A stretch of DNA of 64,000 nt from NCBI RefSeq assembly GCF_003945595.2, contig NW_024104421.1:6634001-6698000 (forward strand), written 5' to 3'. The translations under genes and the position numbers were made by a program. The notes beneath the pieces were generated by a model that was given only the letters and a program-made list of their open reading frames with translations, was not told where the DNA came from and searched no databases. The DNA is from Pipra filicauda. Its lineage: Eukaryota > Chordata > Aves > Passeriformes > Pipridae. This document shows, piece after piece, positions 14,387-26,500 of this stretch; within the stretch, counting starts at the first letter, position 1, and each line of letters opens with the position of its first letter.

Positions 14387-14412
14387 AAAAAAAAAAAAAA
14401 AAAAAAAAAAAA
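14387..14412 (+). repeat. A26 homopolymer
   Basis: Twenty-six consecutive adenines followed by gaaaaag. I see no retroposed gene or SINE body directly upstream and no target-site duplication, so I call it a simple homopolymer rather than the tail of a retroposed copy. Confidence 0.9.
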
Positions 14413-17400
14413 GAAAAAGTACAAGAGCAGCTCATGCTTAAACAGATGTCCAGAAAAATATCAAGTGAAGCTGTCAAAGGCCCCATGCTAAATGTATTGC
14501 TATAAAACTTATCACAAGAGATTTCCTCCCCACACACTCACAAAGGGCATGGACCTGAACACGTACTGTGTCATCAGAGATTTTTATTTCCACTAATTGT
14601 GTTAAACTTATAAATGAAGGCACTGATCAAGCAAAGATTTCACAGGCACTTTTACATTTACATTGTCTAAGTAAATCCCACTGTTCTCAGTGAGGTAACT
14701 CAGAGCCCATAAAGATGTTCTACCATTGCACAAGAGGTGCAAAGGCTATATCTCAAATTACTAGCAATGGAAAGAAGAGAATGGCACCTCCTAAAACATA
14801 TATACAAATAATCCCAATAACCACTCAGTGTTAATGAGTCCAAAACACAAACTAAAACCCATGTCCCATTTAAAGACACGTTCTTGAGCAAATAAATATG
14901 AAGGGAGAGGAGCTTGCCTTTTCCTTATCATCCCATAAACACAGTTCCCATGCTATTTTGCAAGCATAGGGAAGACTAGATTCAATGTATATGCCCCTGT
15001 TTAGGCAGCCCATAATTCCTGCAGCTCTTTGTAAATCCTCTGCTGGTGGATGGTCTGTTTAGGATTAGTAACAGAAAGAAAGTAAAAGCAACCTTTAGGC
15101 TCCTCTGAACTCTGTAGATCTTTGGTCAAAGTTGCTAGAGGATCACCATACCGTAACCGGCTCCCCCGTGAGTTTCTGGTTTGGTTTGGGGTTTTTTTTG
15201 TCCTTCTGCTGCATAAATAAGCCTAGAAGAGGAGGAGGCCCACAGCATGGAACAAGTATGCTAATGCCATATCATACCAACTGCCATGCCAACAGCAATC
15301 ACACACACACGCCCGCTCACACGCTTCTGCCAAATAATCACTTAAGCAAACATCAACTACAGAGATTAGCAAAAGCGTCTGACAACGCGCAAATCGGACA
15401 AGAAACACGGGCTGAAGGGACAGCTTAGAAAAGTGAGGATTTAATAAGTGAAATGACATGAAGTTCCTTAATCAAAGCTTGCAGCATTTTTGGAAGACTG
15501 CTGAAAATCCTATCTGTTGGCCTTAAAGGGAAAGTTGGTAGATTTTTTCCATCCATCCGTCCCTACTGCATATCAGCTGCAGCCAGACAGGCTTCTAATA
15601 AAAGCAAGTGACTCTTGCACAAAGCAAAACATCTTTCTGACCTCTGGGAAGGCAGTAATCCAAGCAAACAACCAGGCAGTCAGGTGGCACAAGCTACTGG
15701 GAAGCAACCAGAGCATCTCAGGGGCTTTTTGTCAGCACCAGGAGGAAAGCTAAGCCAGTACCATAGAAGACTGGGTTTCCAGGTGAAACCATCCTAGGTA
15801 GAACAAGTTCAAATTATTTCTGTGTAATGTGATAGAGGTGGGGAGGCTATTTCTAAAATGTAAATTTTATTATTCAAACTAAAGGAACAAAGCGTTTTCC
15901 TACTGGAATTAAGGCAGAATATCAGAACAATCTCTTGATTTTTCTTTAATTTACTAAAAGATGATTAACTCCAAAGGCATTTTCAATTAAAGCAATGAGA
16001 CTTTGCTGCAAGAAGTACAAGAAGACTCCCAACCATTTACCAGCACTATAGTTCACCTTATTTTGAAGAATTTGCTACCAAAACAAAGGAGTGGGTACTC
16101 TTTCTAAATCTTAGTGTGAACTCTATAATCCTTATTCTGATGAGGCTCTTGCTGAAACATCAACTTTGCCTAATTAATTGCTGGAAGATGTGTGCCTGGT
16201 TTAATATTAATCTCTGCTCAACAGGAAGAATATGCTTTCTAGTGAGCTGAGAAAGGTCTCAATACCGAAACAGAAGAAGTTTGGTTGTCTGAAAGCAAAC
16301 TGTGACTTTGTAGTGCCACTGCAGAGACATCATCATATTAGAGATGCCATCTTTCTACCAAGGCTATTTCCAACTCCCTTCCCATCTCACTTTCAAAGTC
16401 AACAGACTTTTCTTAAGAGATCCATCCTTTACCATCTAACAAAGTGCCTAAAAGTGCATCATGGTAGTGTCTTTCTAGATGAAGTCAGTCTTTCTACTGT
16501 TGCTCACATGCTGTAAACCTGTTAAAAAAAAAAAAAAAAAAAGACAAAGGCAAAACCACCTGTAAAATATCTTTAAATATAAAGATTTTGATATGACAAA
16601 TGCTTACACTCAGCATTAAGCACATTTTAGATGCTCCTATCACAGAGGCAAAGATGCTACAGACTGTGAGCCTTCTGTTGTTGGCTACAGATGGGTACAT
16701 ACATTTGCATTGCACTACTAAGACTCTTTTGCACTTTGAGATACACGATGTGTGAGAAGTAGAGCTAAAAAAATAAACACATACATAAATGAATCCATTG
16801 TATTAATGATCCAGTCAAAAAAAGGAAGCCTTAAATGCAATAGTTATATCATTTTTAGTTGGTTGTTAAACTAATGCCACTGTTCACATGGCACTGAGGG
16901 AAAGAAAGAAAAAGAAAAAAGAACAAAACAGCTTTTGTGCCTGATATTCACTGGAACTGAATCTGAGAAGTTAGTTCAGTTTTTTCTGTTGCCTTCAATC
17001 GAGCAGGGATACTCTGCTTCCACAGATATCTATATATTTACTGTTTGTGTCAATACACAAGGAATTCCTCCTTTCCCATACACCCATAAAGTGAAATTAT
17101 CTGATTTTTGACTTTCTAATCTTTTGGGGCAGCATAAGGCAACAGATAATGCAGTTAGCAAAGTCAGATGGTAAAGACAAGAGCAGAGTGGTCTATCTGC
17201 CTTAACAAGCTCAGGAGGTCAAGACCAACTTTGCACTCAAGTCTAAGAAATAGGCTACCTCCACCTTGTTGCCATCTTCAGCAGTCCTGTGCCTGTCTCC
17301 ACTGCCAGTTGGACCAGCCTCCCTTAGACACCTGAGCATCAGCCCAGGTGTGTAAAAGGATGCTTGCAGAAGAAAAGCAGAGCCTATCTAGCCTCCTCTT

Positions 17401-20400
17401 TCCTCCCAATTGTTCTGTCTGGTTTTATTCTAAGAGGAGAGCTTTTGTAGAGATAGGGAGTAGCTCCAAAAATATCTTTGGAAGATGGTAAAAATTCTGT
17501 TCAATTTAAGTTGTTAGCTAGCTGTTTGACCAATTCCAAAACATGCATTTACACTGAGGTGTTACAGAATTTCTCCTCTTTCTCTTCCCTTCTCACAGGC
17601 ACTTGACAATGATATAATCTACAACTAAATAGAGGATGTTTACAAGGTCCAAGCTACACTGAAACTGTAGAAACTAATGAGGAAGGAAGATTTTTATAAT
17701 ACTCTTGTGAAATCTTTAATGAGTTCTGAAATAGTGCTGGCAGGCCTCAAAGGAGAAAGGCCCAGTTTAAAATTGAACTTTGCAGTTTGCTAAATGGCAG
17801 TGTACTGGAGCCCCAAGCACTGTTTATTTTCAGAGACTATTTTTATCAGAAAGTCCCCAACTCCTGTAATGCTCTTCTGCTCTAAGTCTTTACCCCTCTC
17901 TAGGAGCTGCCGTGCAATCAGTGGCACTGACTGAGCAGTGTGCTCCTAGGGCCCAAAAAAACACATTAATATATTTTGCTTAACTTAATGGAACTGGATT
18001 TCGCCTCAAAACACAGTTAGCTCCATTCCTCACCTCCAGAGGTTATCCACATTGAAACCAGAATGTGCAAGGAAGGGCAGTGGCTTTTTGGAGTAGAGGG
18101 ATGGTGAGGGTGAAAAATCCCCTGGCTGTATCAGTAATATAGTTAGCTCTTTATTACATTCACATTCTCCCTTCTCATCTCCCATGAAACTGCCTACAGC
18201 TGTTTTCTCTCAATCTTCAGTCTGAAAAAGATTAAAAAGCAGTCTGCAAGATGACTACAGCTTTTACAAAGCCACTCCCACATATAAGCAAGGAAGGAAA
18301 TTAAAAAAGTTAAAAAACAACAGAACCATCATGGTGCCACTGCAGAAGGCAGAGCCAGATATTTTAAATGGCTCAGTGATTCTACTCCTTGGAATAAAAG
18401 AAGGTGAGACATATTGGCCAAGAGAGAGTCTAGTTTGGTAAAGTCCTACTGACTCTTTCCATGATGATAAAGTAAACCATAGCTGAAAACATAAACTGAA
18501 CTACTTTAATACTACCACCTGCAGTGGGGCTTTTTAAGTCTTCGAGTGAAAGTATTCATTAGTGAGAAGACTGTAGGAGCCTGAAGAGGGTCTGAAAAGT
18601 ATTGATGAACTTGACATCATAAAATCAGTTCTTCTGGCAACTCAGAATAAGAAAAATTTTAGCCAGCAAATCCCATACCGACTGCCAGTTCTTATTTCAA
18701 GAGTTGGATCAATCTCATGTTAAAGGTAGTGAGATTAAAGAGTTTCTTCAGCTGATGACCACTTCCGTTCAATTCAAATCCAACAGTTTGCAAAGCATAT
18801 TTAAATAAAAAAAAATCCATTGATTTTTTTTTAGAGTCTATTACTGTTGGCATGAATAACAAGAATCAGTACCTTGAAATTTAGTGATACACAAAAGATA
18901 TGCCTTTTCTCACCTAGTTTAGCTGCTGCTACGTCAGTCCACAGAGACACCATCATATCATTTCTTACACGACTACTGTGCTCTGTGAGTTATTGCAGTA
19001 AAACAAGAACATCCACGTTACAGAGGACATTGTTGGCTCCTTTAATTTAACTTTTCCACAGTGTTTCTGCTGAAGAAACTGATGTAAGACAACTGACTCA
19101 AATTTTCCCCACCTCTCATCAAACGCACATTGAACACTTGACAATGCCCACTTTTTTATTTTCCTCTGCATGGCTCCATCAGAGAGGACCCTCTGTGCAT
19201 TCAGAGCAGCACAATGAAGAATGATTTCCAAAGCATTAACTTGGAGCCATTGAGACTTGGATGTTTTCAAAATGATTCTTTTGTGCTCAAAGGATTCTAG
19301 ACTACCCCAGCTACTCTAGAAGAGAGTCTTTTTCCCCTTTCTCAAAACATCCATTCCTTGAGCCATCCCTGGAGTGCATTGTTGGGGCTGATTCCTTAGT
19401 GCAGCGAGTTCCATCAGTCAAAGCTCAACAGATACAAATAATATCAGGATATGGATATAAATTAGTGCGACAGACCCTAAATAGTTTTGACAGGTTTAGT
19501 AAGTATATATAGCGACACAGAATGCTATTCCTGCTGTCAGACATCAATATGTAGACAGAAGATTGGGGGCACCATGGAAACTCAGCGACATAAGAGTGGT
19601 ATTGATTGGACAGAAAACGAGACTGCAATTTAAGCTTAAGGCTGCCAGAGATGCCAAGAATGGAGAATGACCTCCAGCAGTGAATTTTCAGCATAAGCTC
19701 CCTGTGAACAAGCCAGTCCAAGAAGGATAAATCAGGGACAAGCTCACCAGGGATATGGCTCAACTGAGTTTCGGCTACCCTAAGCAGATGAGAATCACTC
19801 TATGTGTGCATGCGTTACAGTGACCTAGTTCGTTCAAAGACAGCGATTTGAATGGTTTATTATAGAGGCTTGAAACAAAGAGGTTTCCTCAATTAAAGTC
19901 CTGAAATGCATCCTCTAAATGAAAATGCTTTTGATACACTGATCAGCAAGAGGTTGTAAATATCGAAGCAAAGCGGACATTGTTAAAGACCAATTCCCAC
20001 AGAAAACGCCACGGTTGGGAATGTAGGTAATGAGGGGGCCTGAACAGAGCAGGAGCAATGAGCCATGCCAACTCCATCCCTAATGCTCTAGTGTTACACT
20101 AAAACACTTGTTACACTATAACACTAGATAAATTGTATCTTTCCTGGCCAAAAAAAAAAAAAAAAAAGGAAACCAACAACGACAAATAAAAAATCCGAAC
20201 ACCCCCCCCCAAAACCAAACAAACAAAAACAAAACAAAACAAAAAATGAGTGCATTTTCAGAGCTTCTGTAAAGCATTATTTTAAACTATTATCTGAGCA
20301 CTCAGTAACAACTATTCCCAGAACAATCAAGAAGAAATAGAGGACGTGTCAGGGAAGTACCTCGCTGGAGCCATGACTGCTAGACATCCACTAAGTAATA

Positions 20401-22049
20401 ATATTCACATTTGTGGCAGAAAGATTAATCTACACAAAAAATCCATCAGTACAGCTGTGTCAGGAATAAAATAAGCCTCCAAAGTGTCCCCAGTGTCATT
20501 ATGGGCGTAGAACACAGGCAGGCATATGGTACTGGGACGGTAGTGCTATGTTTTGTAATACTATAGCAAGACAAACCTTCTGCTGGCAAGGGTGTATCAG
20601 CCACAAACTGCATCTCAAATATCTGGGGATAGACATCCGGAAAACTGCAAAAAGTCTGTTTTTCTTAGGCCTTTTCTACACTATAAAAAAAAGGTTTATC
20701 AAATTAAAAAAAAAAAAAAAAGTTTTGTTGCTGGCTTCTCTTTTTCCCACCCAAGAGCTGGCTCAGGAGCACGCTAAAGTCAGTAAGTTTCAGTCCTTCA
20801 ATGTCACACAAAGCTTCTTGTGTAATAAGTCACCGAAGAGTTTAGCTTAGCCTGAAGACAGGAGTATATTAAACATCTGCTTTCCTTCACTAAATTATGC
20901 AGCAGGTTTTTGCTGCTGCTTTTTTGGGTTGGTTTGGGGGGTTGGATTTTTTTTTTTAGTCCAATGAAGTACCCTGTCCGTGCACTTCCAAATTTTAATT
21001 TCTCTAGCAAATTAATAAATTCTGCCACAAATACATAGGTTCCTTTTTGTCTTCAAACCATTTCTCATGATCAAAAGTTCAGACTTTTTTTTTTATTTTT
21101 ATTCCTTTGGAAGGAGGAAACTGAAATAAACAAAACAAAACAAGCACACAGAAACATTAAATTTGTTTTGTAATCAGCTCAAGACCACTGTTCAGACCAG
21201 GTAAAATTATTTCTTTGTAACAACTTTCCTTTCCTACTCTCTTTCTCTCCCCACCCTTTCCCTCCTTCTCCCTAATACCATTAGTTACACACTCAGTCTA
21301 CTATTTCTTGCTAAAAAAAGTTGAGCTTTGCTAAAAGCTCAAAAAAAAGAAAAAAAAATCAATGCCCAAAGGCAAAACAAGGAAAGGGCAGAGAATTCAA
21401 GACTTGATGGCCACAGGTAAAGCGTTCCTCTACTGTAATACAAGTAATTTAAAGCAAACAGGATCTAACTAAAACACTACCCACAGTTATCTGCAGGGTT
21501 ATCTCACAGAGAAAGATTTAACATGTCATTCCCAAGAACCAACTAGTCTCTAAGGTTTACATCCTAGAAGCCAAATTCCAAGTGTATCTCTAAGCTAAAG
21601 CACAGTAGACATTCACCAAAAGCCACTTGCAGTGTGGAAGAGAAAGATGTGCGACAGCCAACTGGAAGATGTAAAAGGAGTAGATAAGCTCTCAAAGAAT
21701 CAAGACTACGTTTCCCCTATGAAAAGTTCTACTTTTAAAAAGGAGGGAGAAAAGGAGGGTAAGGAGCTAGAAGCACCAATATTGGAGACCAGAACAGATT
21801 TGCAGAATAACATATATGCTCAACAAAGAGGAAACTGTGCTTTCACCATTGTTAACTCAGACTTTCTCCCAACCCATCCCTCTGGAGGAAGCAGAAGACA
21901 CAAACTAACGATGGCAGTTTTAAATAGATCTATCAGCACTTGCTAGATTCAGTTGTTCCACCAGAAGTAAACTAGGGATAAGAAGGCAAAGTCCCAAGAA
22001 AAAATATCAGTTGCAGTGCTCGGTCTGAAGGTACAACTTAAACTCGTTA
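14413..22049. other. Non-coding DNA between the A26 tract and the CpG island
   Basis: AT-rich sequence with poly(A) runs at 16524-16542, 20151-20167 and 20707-20722, and a C9/AAAC-rich patch at 20198-20246. Two small inverted repeats are present: 20088-20096 with 20119-20127 (9-bp arms, 22-nt loop), and 21321-21342, listed separately. No recognisable protein family, RNA gene or CR1 copy was seen. If the CpG-island promoter is PTN, this is the 5' part of its intron 1, where promoter-proximal enhancers often sit, but no enhancer can be named from sequence alone. Confidence 0.4.
21321..21342. repeat. Perfect 9-bp hairpin
   Basis: Arms ttgagcttt (21321-21329) and aaagctcaa (21334-21342) are perfect complements around a 4-nt gcta loop. 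A-runs flank both sides. No gene context gives it a function. Confidence 0.85.
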
Positions 22050-22584
22050 TCCCGAGTCTCAGCCGGGACATTGCTGGCACACGGTAACTGGGACCCGCAG
22101 GGGGTTTGCCGCTCCGGGGTCACTCCGCTGCCCTTTTGTCCTCTCCAAATGGACCCGCCCGAGGACTCCTGCCTCCCTTTCCCTCCGGGTCACGTCACCC
22201 ACGGCCACCTCTCTCCCTCTCACCCGCCTTGGCATTTAAGCGCTCCCATCTACCGACCCGCCGCCGACTCCCCACCACTGCACTGCGCCGTCCCGTGCCC
22301 GGGGTGCTCCCGGACACCCCCAGACCTCGCCCCCCGTCTGCCCCTCGGGCAGATGTCTCCGTGGTATCAGGTGCCCGCTCCCACCCAGCCCCATGGCCCC
22401 TCTGTCCGGCCACCCTCTGCGGAGCCCTGCTGGGGCAAGTGTCCCGGAGCCAAGACAGGGAAGAGGGAAGTGTTTCCCACCCTGCCCCTGGGGGAGCGAG
22501 CGCTGTCAGACTCGAGATCTGCTAGGGGGTACCATCCCTCGGGTACACTCCCTCTGGGAGCCCCCGCCGCCGCCTCGGACTTAC

Positions 22585-22750
22585 TTCGGGCGTCAAAAAG
22601 CTCTTCTTGCGCAGCTGAAAGGGGCGAGCAGCGACCGTCCCCGGTGAGCAGCGGCTGGTGCGGCCGCCGCGCGTCCCTTCGCTTCCCCACGGACGGGCTC
22701 GCCGGCCGCCGTCTCACGCCCCGCTCCTCCCGCGCCCCGTCTCTCTCTCC
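22585..22750 (-). other. Putative non-coding first exon (5' UTR, PTN?)
   Basis: Starting at the predicted initiation region near 22750, the minus strand runs about 165 nt to a donor reading gaa|gtaagt, with the intron starting at 22584. That donor is a perfect match to the +1 to +6 consensus. The interval contains no ATG on the minus strand, as expected for a 5' UTR exon. PTN is known to begin with a non-coding exon followed by a very long first intron, which fits the absence of coding exons in the 22 kb to the left. The exon edges are predicted only: the 5' end may vary by tens of bases, and another donor could be used. Confidence 0.45.
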
Positions 22751-23000
22751 CGCCGGAGGTTTCTCGCCGAGATTTTTATACTGGAGGCAGGGAACCTGAT
22801 CCGCGCTTTGACTCGGCGGAGCCCGGGCTGCTGCGAGGCGACGAGAGGAGGGAGGCAGGCGGGCGCCGGGGCAGAGCGAGCAGCCGCGCTGCCCCCTCGT
22901 GTGATGCGGAGGGGGCGCGCCCGCCGGGCGGGTCACCCGCGGGGCAGCCTCGCCCCCGCTGCCGGGGCTGGGCGGGTGCGGGGGTGGGCAGGAGGCGGGA
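22743..23000 (-). promoter_or_regulatory. TATA-containing core promoter directed leftward (putative PTN promoter)
   Basis: Read on the minus strand, TATAAAAA occupies 22780-22773. About 30 bases downstream, near 22750, is a GA-rich start region (gggagagagagacgggg), so initiation is predicted around 22743-22752. Upstream of the TATA box, at higher coordinates, are three GC boxes of Sp1 type at 22926-22932, 22970-22976 and 22994-23000. The combination gives the promoter a clear direction. The PTN assignment relies on known gene order (PTN lies 3' of DGKI on the same strand in human), not on protein sequence. Confidence 0.6.
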
Positions 23001-23414
23001 CGGGGCCACTCCGCTCCGCCGGGGCTCGGCGGCAGCTCCCCCTGCTCCCCTCGCCGGGGGAGCGCACCGGGGGACAGCCCGGGGGGGCGGCGCGGACCAC
23101 GCGGCACCGGGGCTGGCCCGGGTGCCCCTACTGGGTTTGTTAGTCCAGGCAGCTTCCCCTCCTCTTCCTCACGATACCCAGAGAGAGGGGGAGCCGAGGG
23201 TCGGGGGGTGCACCTCATGGTACCCACCCCCCGGCCTGTGCGGGGGCTCGTCGGGGCTTCGGCTGCCTTTGCAGGTACAAACATCCACAGCAGCTTTTGC
23301 CCGGATCGTCTTTGGCTGTCAGAGTTTGGGGAGCTTAAACTTTAGCCTCGCTGACTTCGAGCTTGCCATTTTGACCGGGGCCGTGTTGGATTGGAAATAC
23401 TGTTGAGGAGTGAG

Positions 23415-23544
23415 AAACAAACAAGAAAAAAGCAACCAAATGAAACAAAAACAAACAAAAAAACCACAACCAAAAAAGCAAACAAAACCAAACTAAACAA
23501 AAAAATCCAACAAAACAAACAAACAAACAAAACAACAAAAAAAA
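23415..23544. repeat. (CAAA)n-type low-complexity tract
   Basis: About 130 bases made almost only of A and C in CAAA, CAAAA and CCAAA units, immediately outside the right-hand edge of the CpG island. It is imperfect, so it is an old simple repeat. It produces a lysine/threonine/asparagine-rich pseudo-frame on the plus strand and a leucine/phenylalanine/valine-rich one on the minus strand, neither a gene. Confidence 0.9.
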
Positions 23545-26500
23545 TTCACCAAACTGAGCCCCCTTCCCTAGGTTTTAATTTCAACGTGGCCTGAAAGCAG
23601 TATGAGAACAACTTTTGTCATGGCGTTTCAACACTTCTGGTTGTAGCAGTTGCTGGAGTTGCATCAAGGCTTTCATTTAGGAGCAGACTTTTCCAACTTC
23701 TAGGTTCATTATATCCATTGAATAAGAGTGTTCCCCAATCCACAGCTTAATTTAAAACTAAGTGGACTTGTTCCAAACTCCAGGCAATTTCTGTGTAATT
23801 CCCTTTCCCCAGAGCAAGTCCCTGCCTTCACTTGAAAGACTGGGTCCATTCACTGCTTAGGTCTCAGCTGGGTTTGCAGCTTGCAGCTCCTGCTCCAGGT
23901 TTGCACAGAAATCCAGTTCAGATTCTTCTCCTGTTTCCAGAGGAATGAGCTAAAAAAGTAATTTGTCTGGCACCATACACATTGCATCATCTAACACCTA
24001 CCATCTGTGACAATGAAAAGCACTGTACAGCTAGTCCCAGAGCAGGCAATTGCACTCACCTGGAGTCCTTCTTAGTAAAGTAAACTACCCCCTTCCATCC
24101 ACACCTTGGCATCTTCTTTTCATCACAGAGTTATGTGTTCAGTCCTGGCATGGCGGCTGTTCAGGATTTGCACCACCAGCAGTTTTAATGACAGTGATGT
24201 AATTTAAAAAAACAATTTTGATTTGCAGTGTAAAGTGATGTCTTGAGATGGAGAGAATATACTTTCTAGCAGCTGGATGAGTGGAAATGAGCACTCAATG
24301 GTATTCATATTTCAGAGCATGCAAGGCTGAATGAATGCCAGTTTGCACCTTTCTGAGGGCTTCTCAGTGAAATCCTGACATCATGGTGCTAAGCATGACA
24401 AACATTTAGAGAAAGAAACTTTCCATCAAAAAACACCTGGTAGTGGTTGACACATTTCAAACCCCAGAAATTCTCCATACAACCACAATAGCACATTTCA
24501 GGTGATCAATCCTGTCTGAGTAACAAAACAGGAAAGAGCACAATGGCTGTAAGTTCACCTTGATTGAAACCAAAAAAGATTTCATCGAAGTGGGTCAAGA
24601 GATTTTTCACTTTCCTTACAGAAATCTGAGTCTTAGCCAAAACACTGAAAAATTAACATTTTCATAAAACAGTGGAAGCTTTCTGCAGAAAGCAACTGCT
24701 TTTCACTAAGATGTGCATGATGTTAAAATCCTCATTTTGGCCACTTAATTTTAGAAGCAATGCCAACAGATAATCTTTGACCAACTTTGGTCACAGATTT
24801 TCTACAATTTTTTGTAGCTCAGAAATTATTCTCTTGAAACTGAATTGACATGCACAGAAACTAGTTTTGAGTGATACGGCTTGGGTTTTGACTCAGAATC
24901 TCCAAAATAAACTGCAGACAAGGTTAGCAGAGCTTCTCAAAGGACATATTATGGTCTGGACTATGACTGAAAAAGAGAGTACTTAGGTTTTTGATTGACA
25001 AAAACTAAATATGTTTTAATGTTCATGTTATTTGTCTCAATGGCACCTTGAGGCTTAACTGAGGTTTCCTTTGCAATAAGCAGTGTAAAACACAGGAAAA
25101 TATTCTTTGCCTCAAATTGCCCACTGTGTTAGATACCTTTGATATTAATGGAGTATAACACCTCAATTTCCTGACTGAAGTTTTGCTATTGAGATACTCA
25201 TAAAGACACAGAAGATGAGATAGTTGGTGAATACAGCAATCTTGAAAGGACCAATGTAACTTCTTTTGCCAATAAAAAGTCATCAACTATATGTTAGACA
25301 CAGCCTTAAAGGTGTCTATGGTGCTGGTTCCTAGTGGGAAAGAGCAGGACAGTGGAGAAAAGGGATGGATGAAAGATAAGTATGACCGTTTACTTCCACA
25401 GGGATATTTTCATTATTAAAAGAATGGTAAAGCTGGAGAATCTTATCTCCAGATCTTCTCTGCTGTTTTGTCTCTCTTGACTTTTTTTTTTCCCCCCCAG
25501 ACAATTATATATTTGCTACATGATCTCTGGAACTACAGACTAGTCAACATATACAGCGACATGTAGAGAAACCCCTACTGAAAAAATACTTTTTGACTAC
25601 TACTTTTCTGCTCTGAACACAAAGGTAACCTAGAAAAGAGAATTTGCTGCAGATTGTCAGGGATATTTACCTTTAAAATCCTGAACATTTGTTTGTAGCT
25701 GCTGGTTTCACCCTGATCAAAAAACAGAGGTGAGTAATGGACTGGAAGCTGTAAAGTCCAGTTTCTGTCTTCACGTACCGTCTTTGCTACCCAAAGTAAA
25801 AACTGGAAACCTAAATGAGAAAGACAGGGCTGAGCTATCTCTTAAAAAGGAAGAGTGAAGGTTAGGGCCATAAGAAGCTATAAAAGGATTTTTGATTGGT
25901 GCCATGTGTAAATGCTCTCACAAACAATCCAAAAGTATTAGATCCTAATTAGAATCCCCATTCAAACAGTAAAAGTTTAAGACCATTTTGGGGAAAGGAG
26001 CTCTCACCTTTAGAAACAATTTTTGCCAAAATGCAAAAAGCGCCCATAATAAATTCCCTTTCAATTAGGTGGGTTTTTTTCCTTTGAAAAAATGTAAACA
26101 CAAAATTCTCTCTTTAAAGCCAGGCTCTTTGTTACTGTTAGGTAATCACTTCACAAGCCACCTGAAGGAGATTACTTGGAGCTTCTAAAAGGAATATTTC
26201 CAAAGATGCCCTCAAAAAATTCTGACTCTAGAGCTCAGAAAGTCAGAGGACAAGGCTTTATGAAACTTTCTTGCAAGAAGATCTACACTGGTTTCGGTCC
26301 CACTGCTGAGTAGAATGAGGCTGTACTTTTCAAAAAGTAAACACCCCTTGCACACCAGTTAAATCAGCTGGAGCTGAGCTTGCCTTGTTTGTTTGTTACA
26401 CTGTAAATATCAATTTCTTCCACTGCTTTTCCTCACCATCAGCAACAGCAGCTCCAGGAAAATGTAACATGATTCCAGGAAAGCAAAGAAGAGAACTCTA

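Larger units (their letters stand above)
22050..23390. promoter_or_regulatory. CpG island
   Basis: Base composition changes abruptly from AT-rich flanks to dense C+G with many CG dinucleotides, with the core at about 22250-23130. In birds and mammals such islands usually mark promoters active in the germline or broadly. It contains several GC boxes (22926-22932, 22970-22976, 22994-23000), a minus-strand TATA box and splice-donor-like sequences on both strands (minus 22579-22584; plus near 22639). The long reading frames through it on both strands are a by-product of few stop codons in GC-rich DNA. On synteny with DGKI it is most likely the PTN promoter; an unrelated promoter or a bidirectional one is possible. 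Confidence 0.85.

Noticed and set aside
14387..14412. A26 tract as the tail of a retroposed gene
   Set aside because: No gene-like or SINE-like sequence precedes it and no target-site duplication flanks it.
22367..23284. Long open frame of about 305 codons on the minus strand, and a 242-codon frame on the plus strand at 22071-22799
   Set aside because: Both lie in the CpG island, where stop codons are rare. The translations are proline/arginine/glycine/serine-rich with no domain, and frames are open on both strands over the same bases. A TATA box and splice donor cut through the minus frame.
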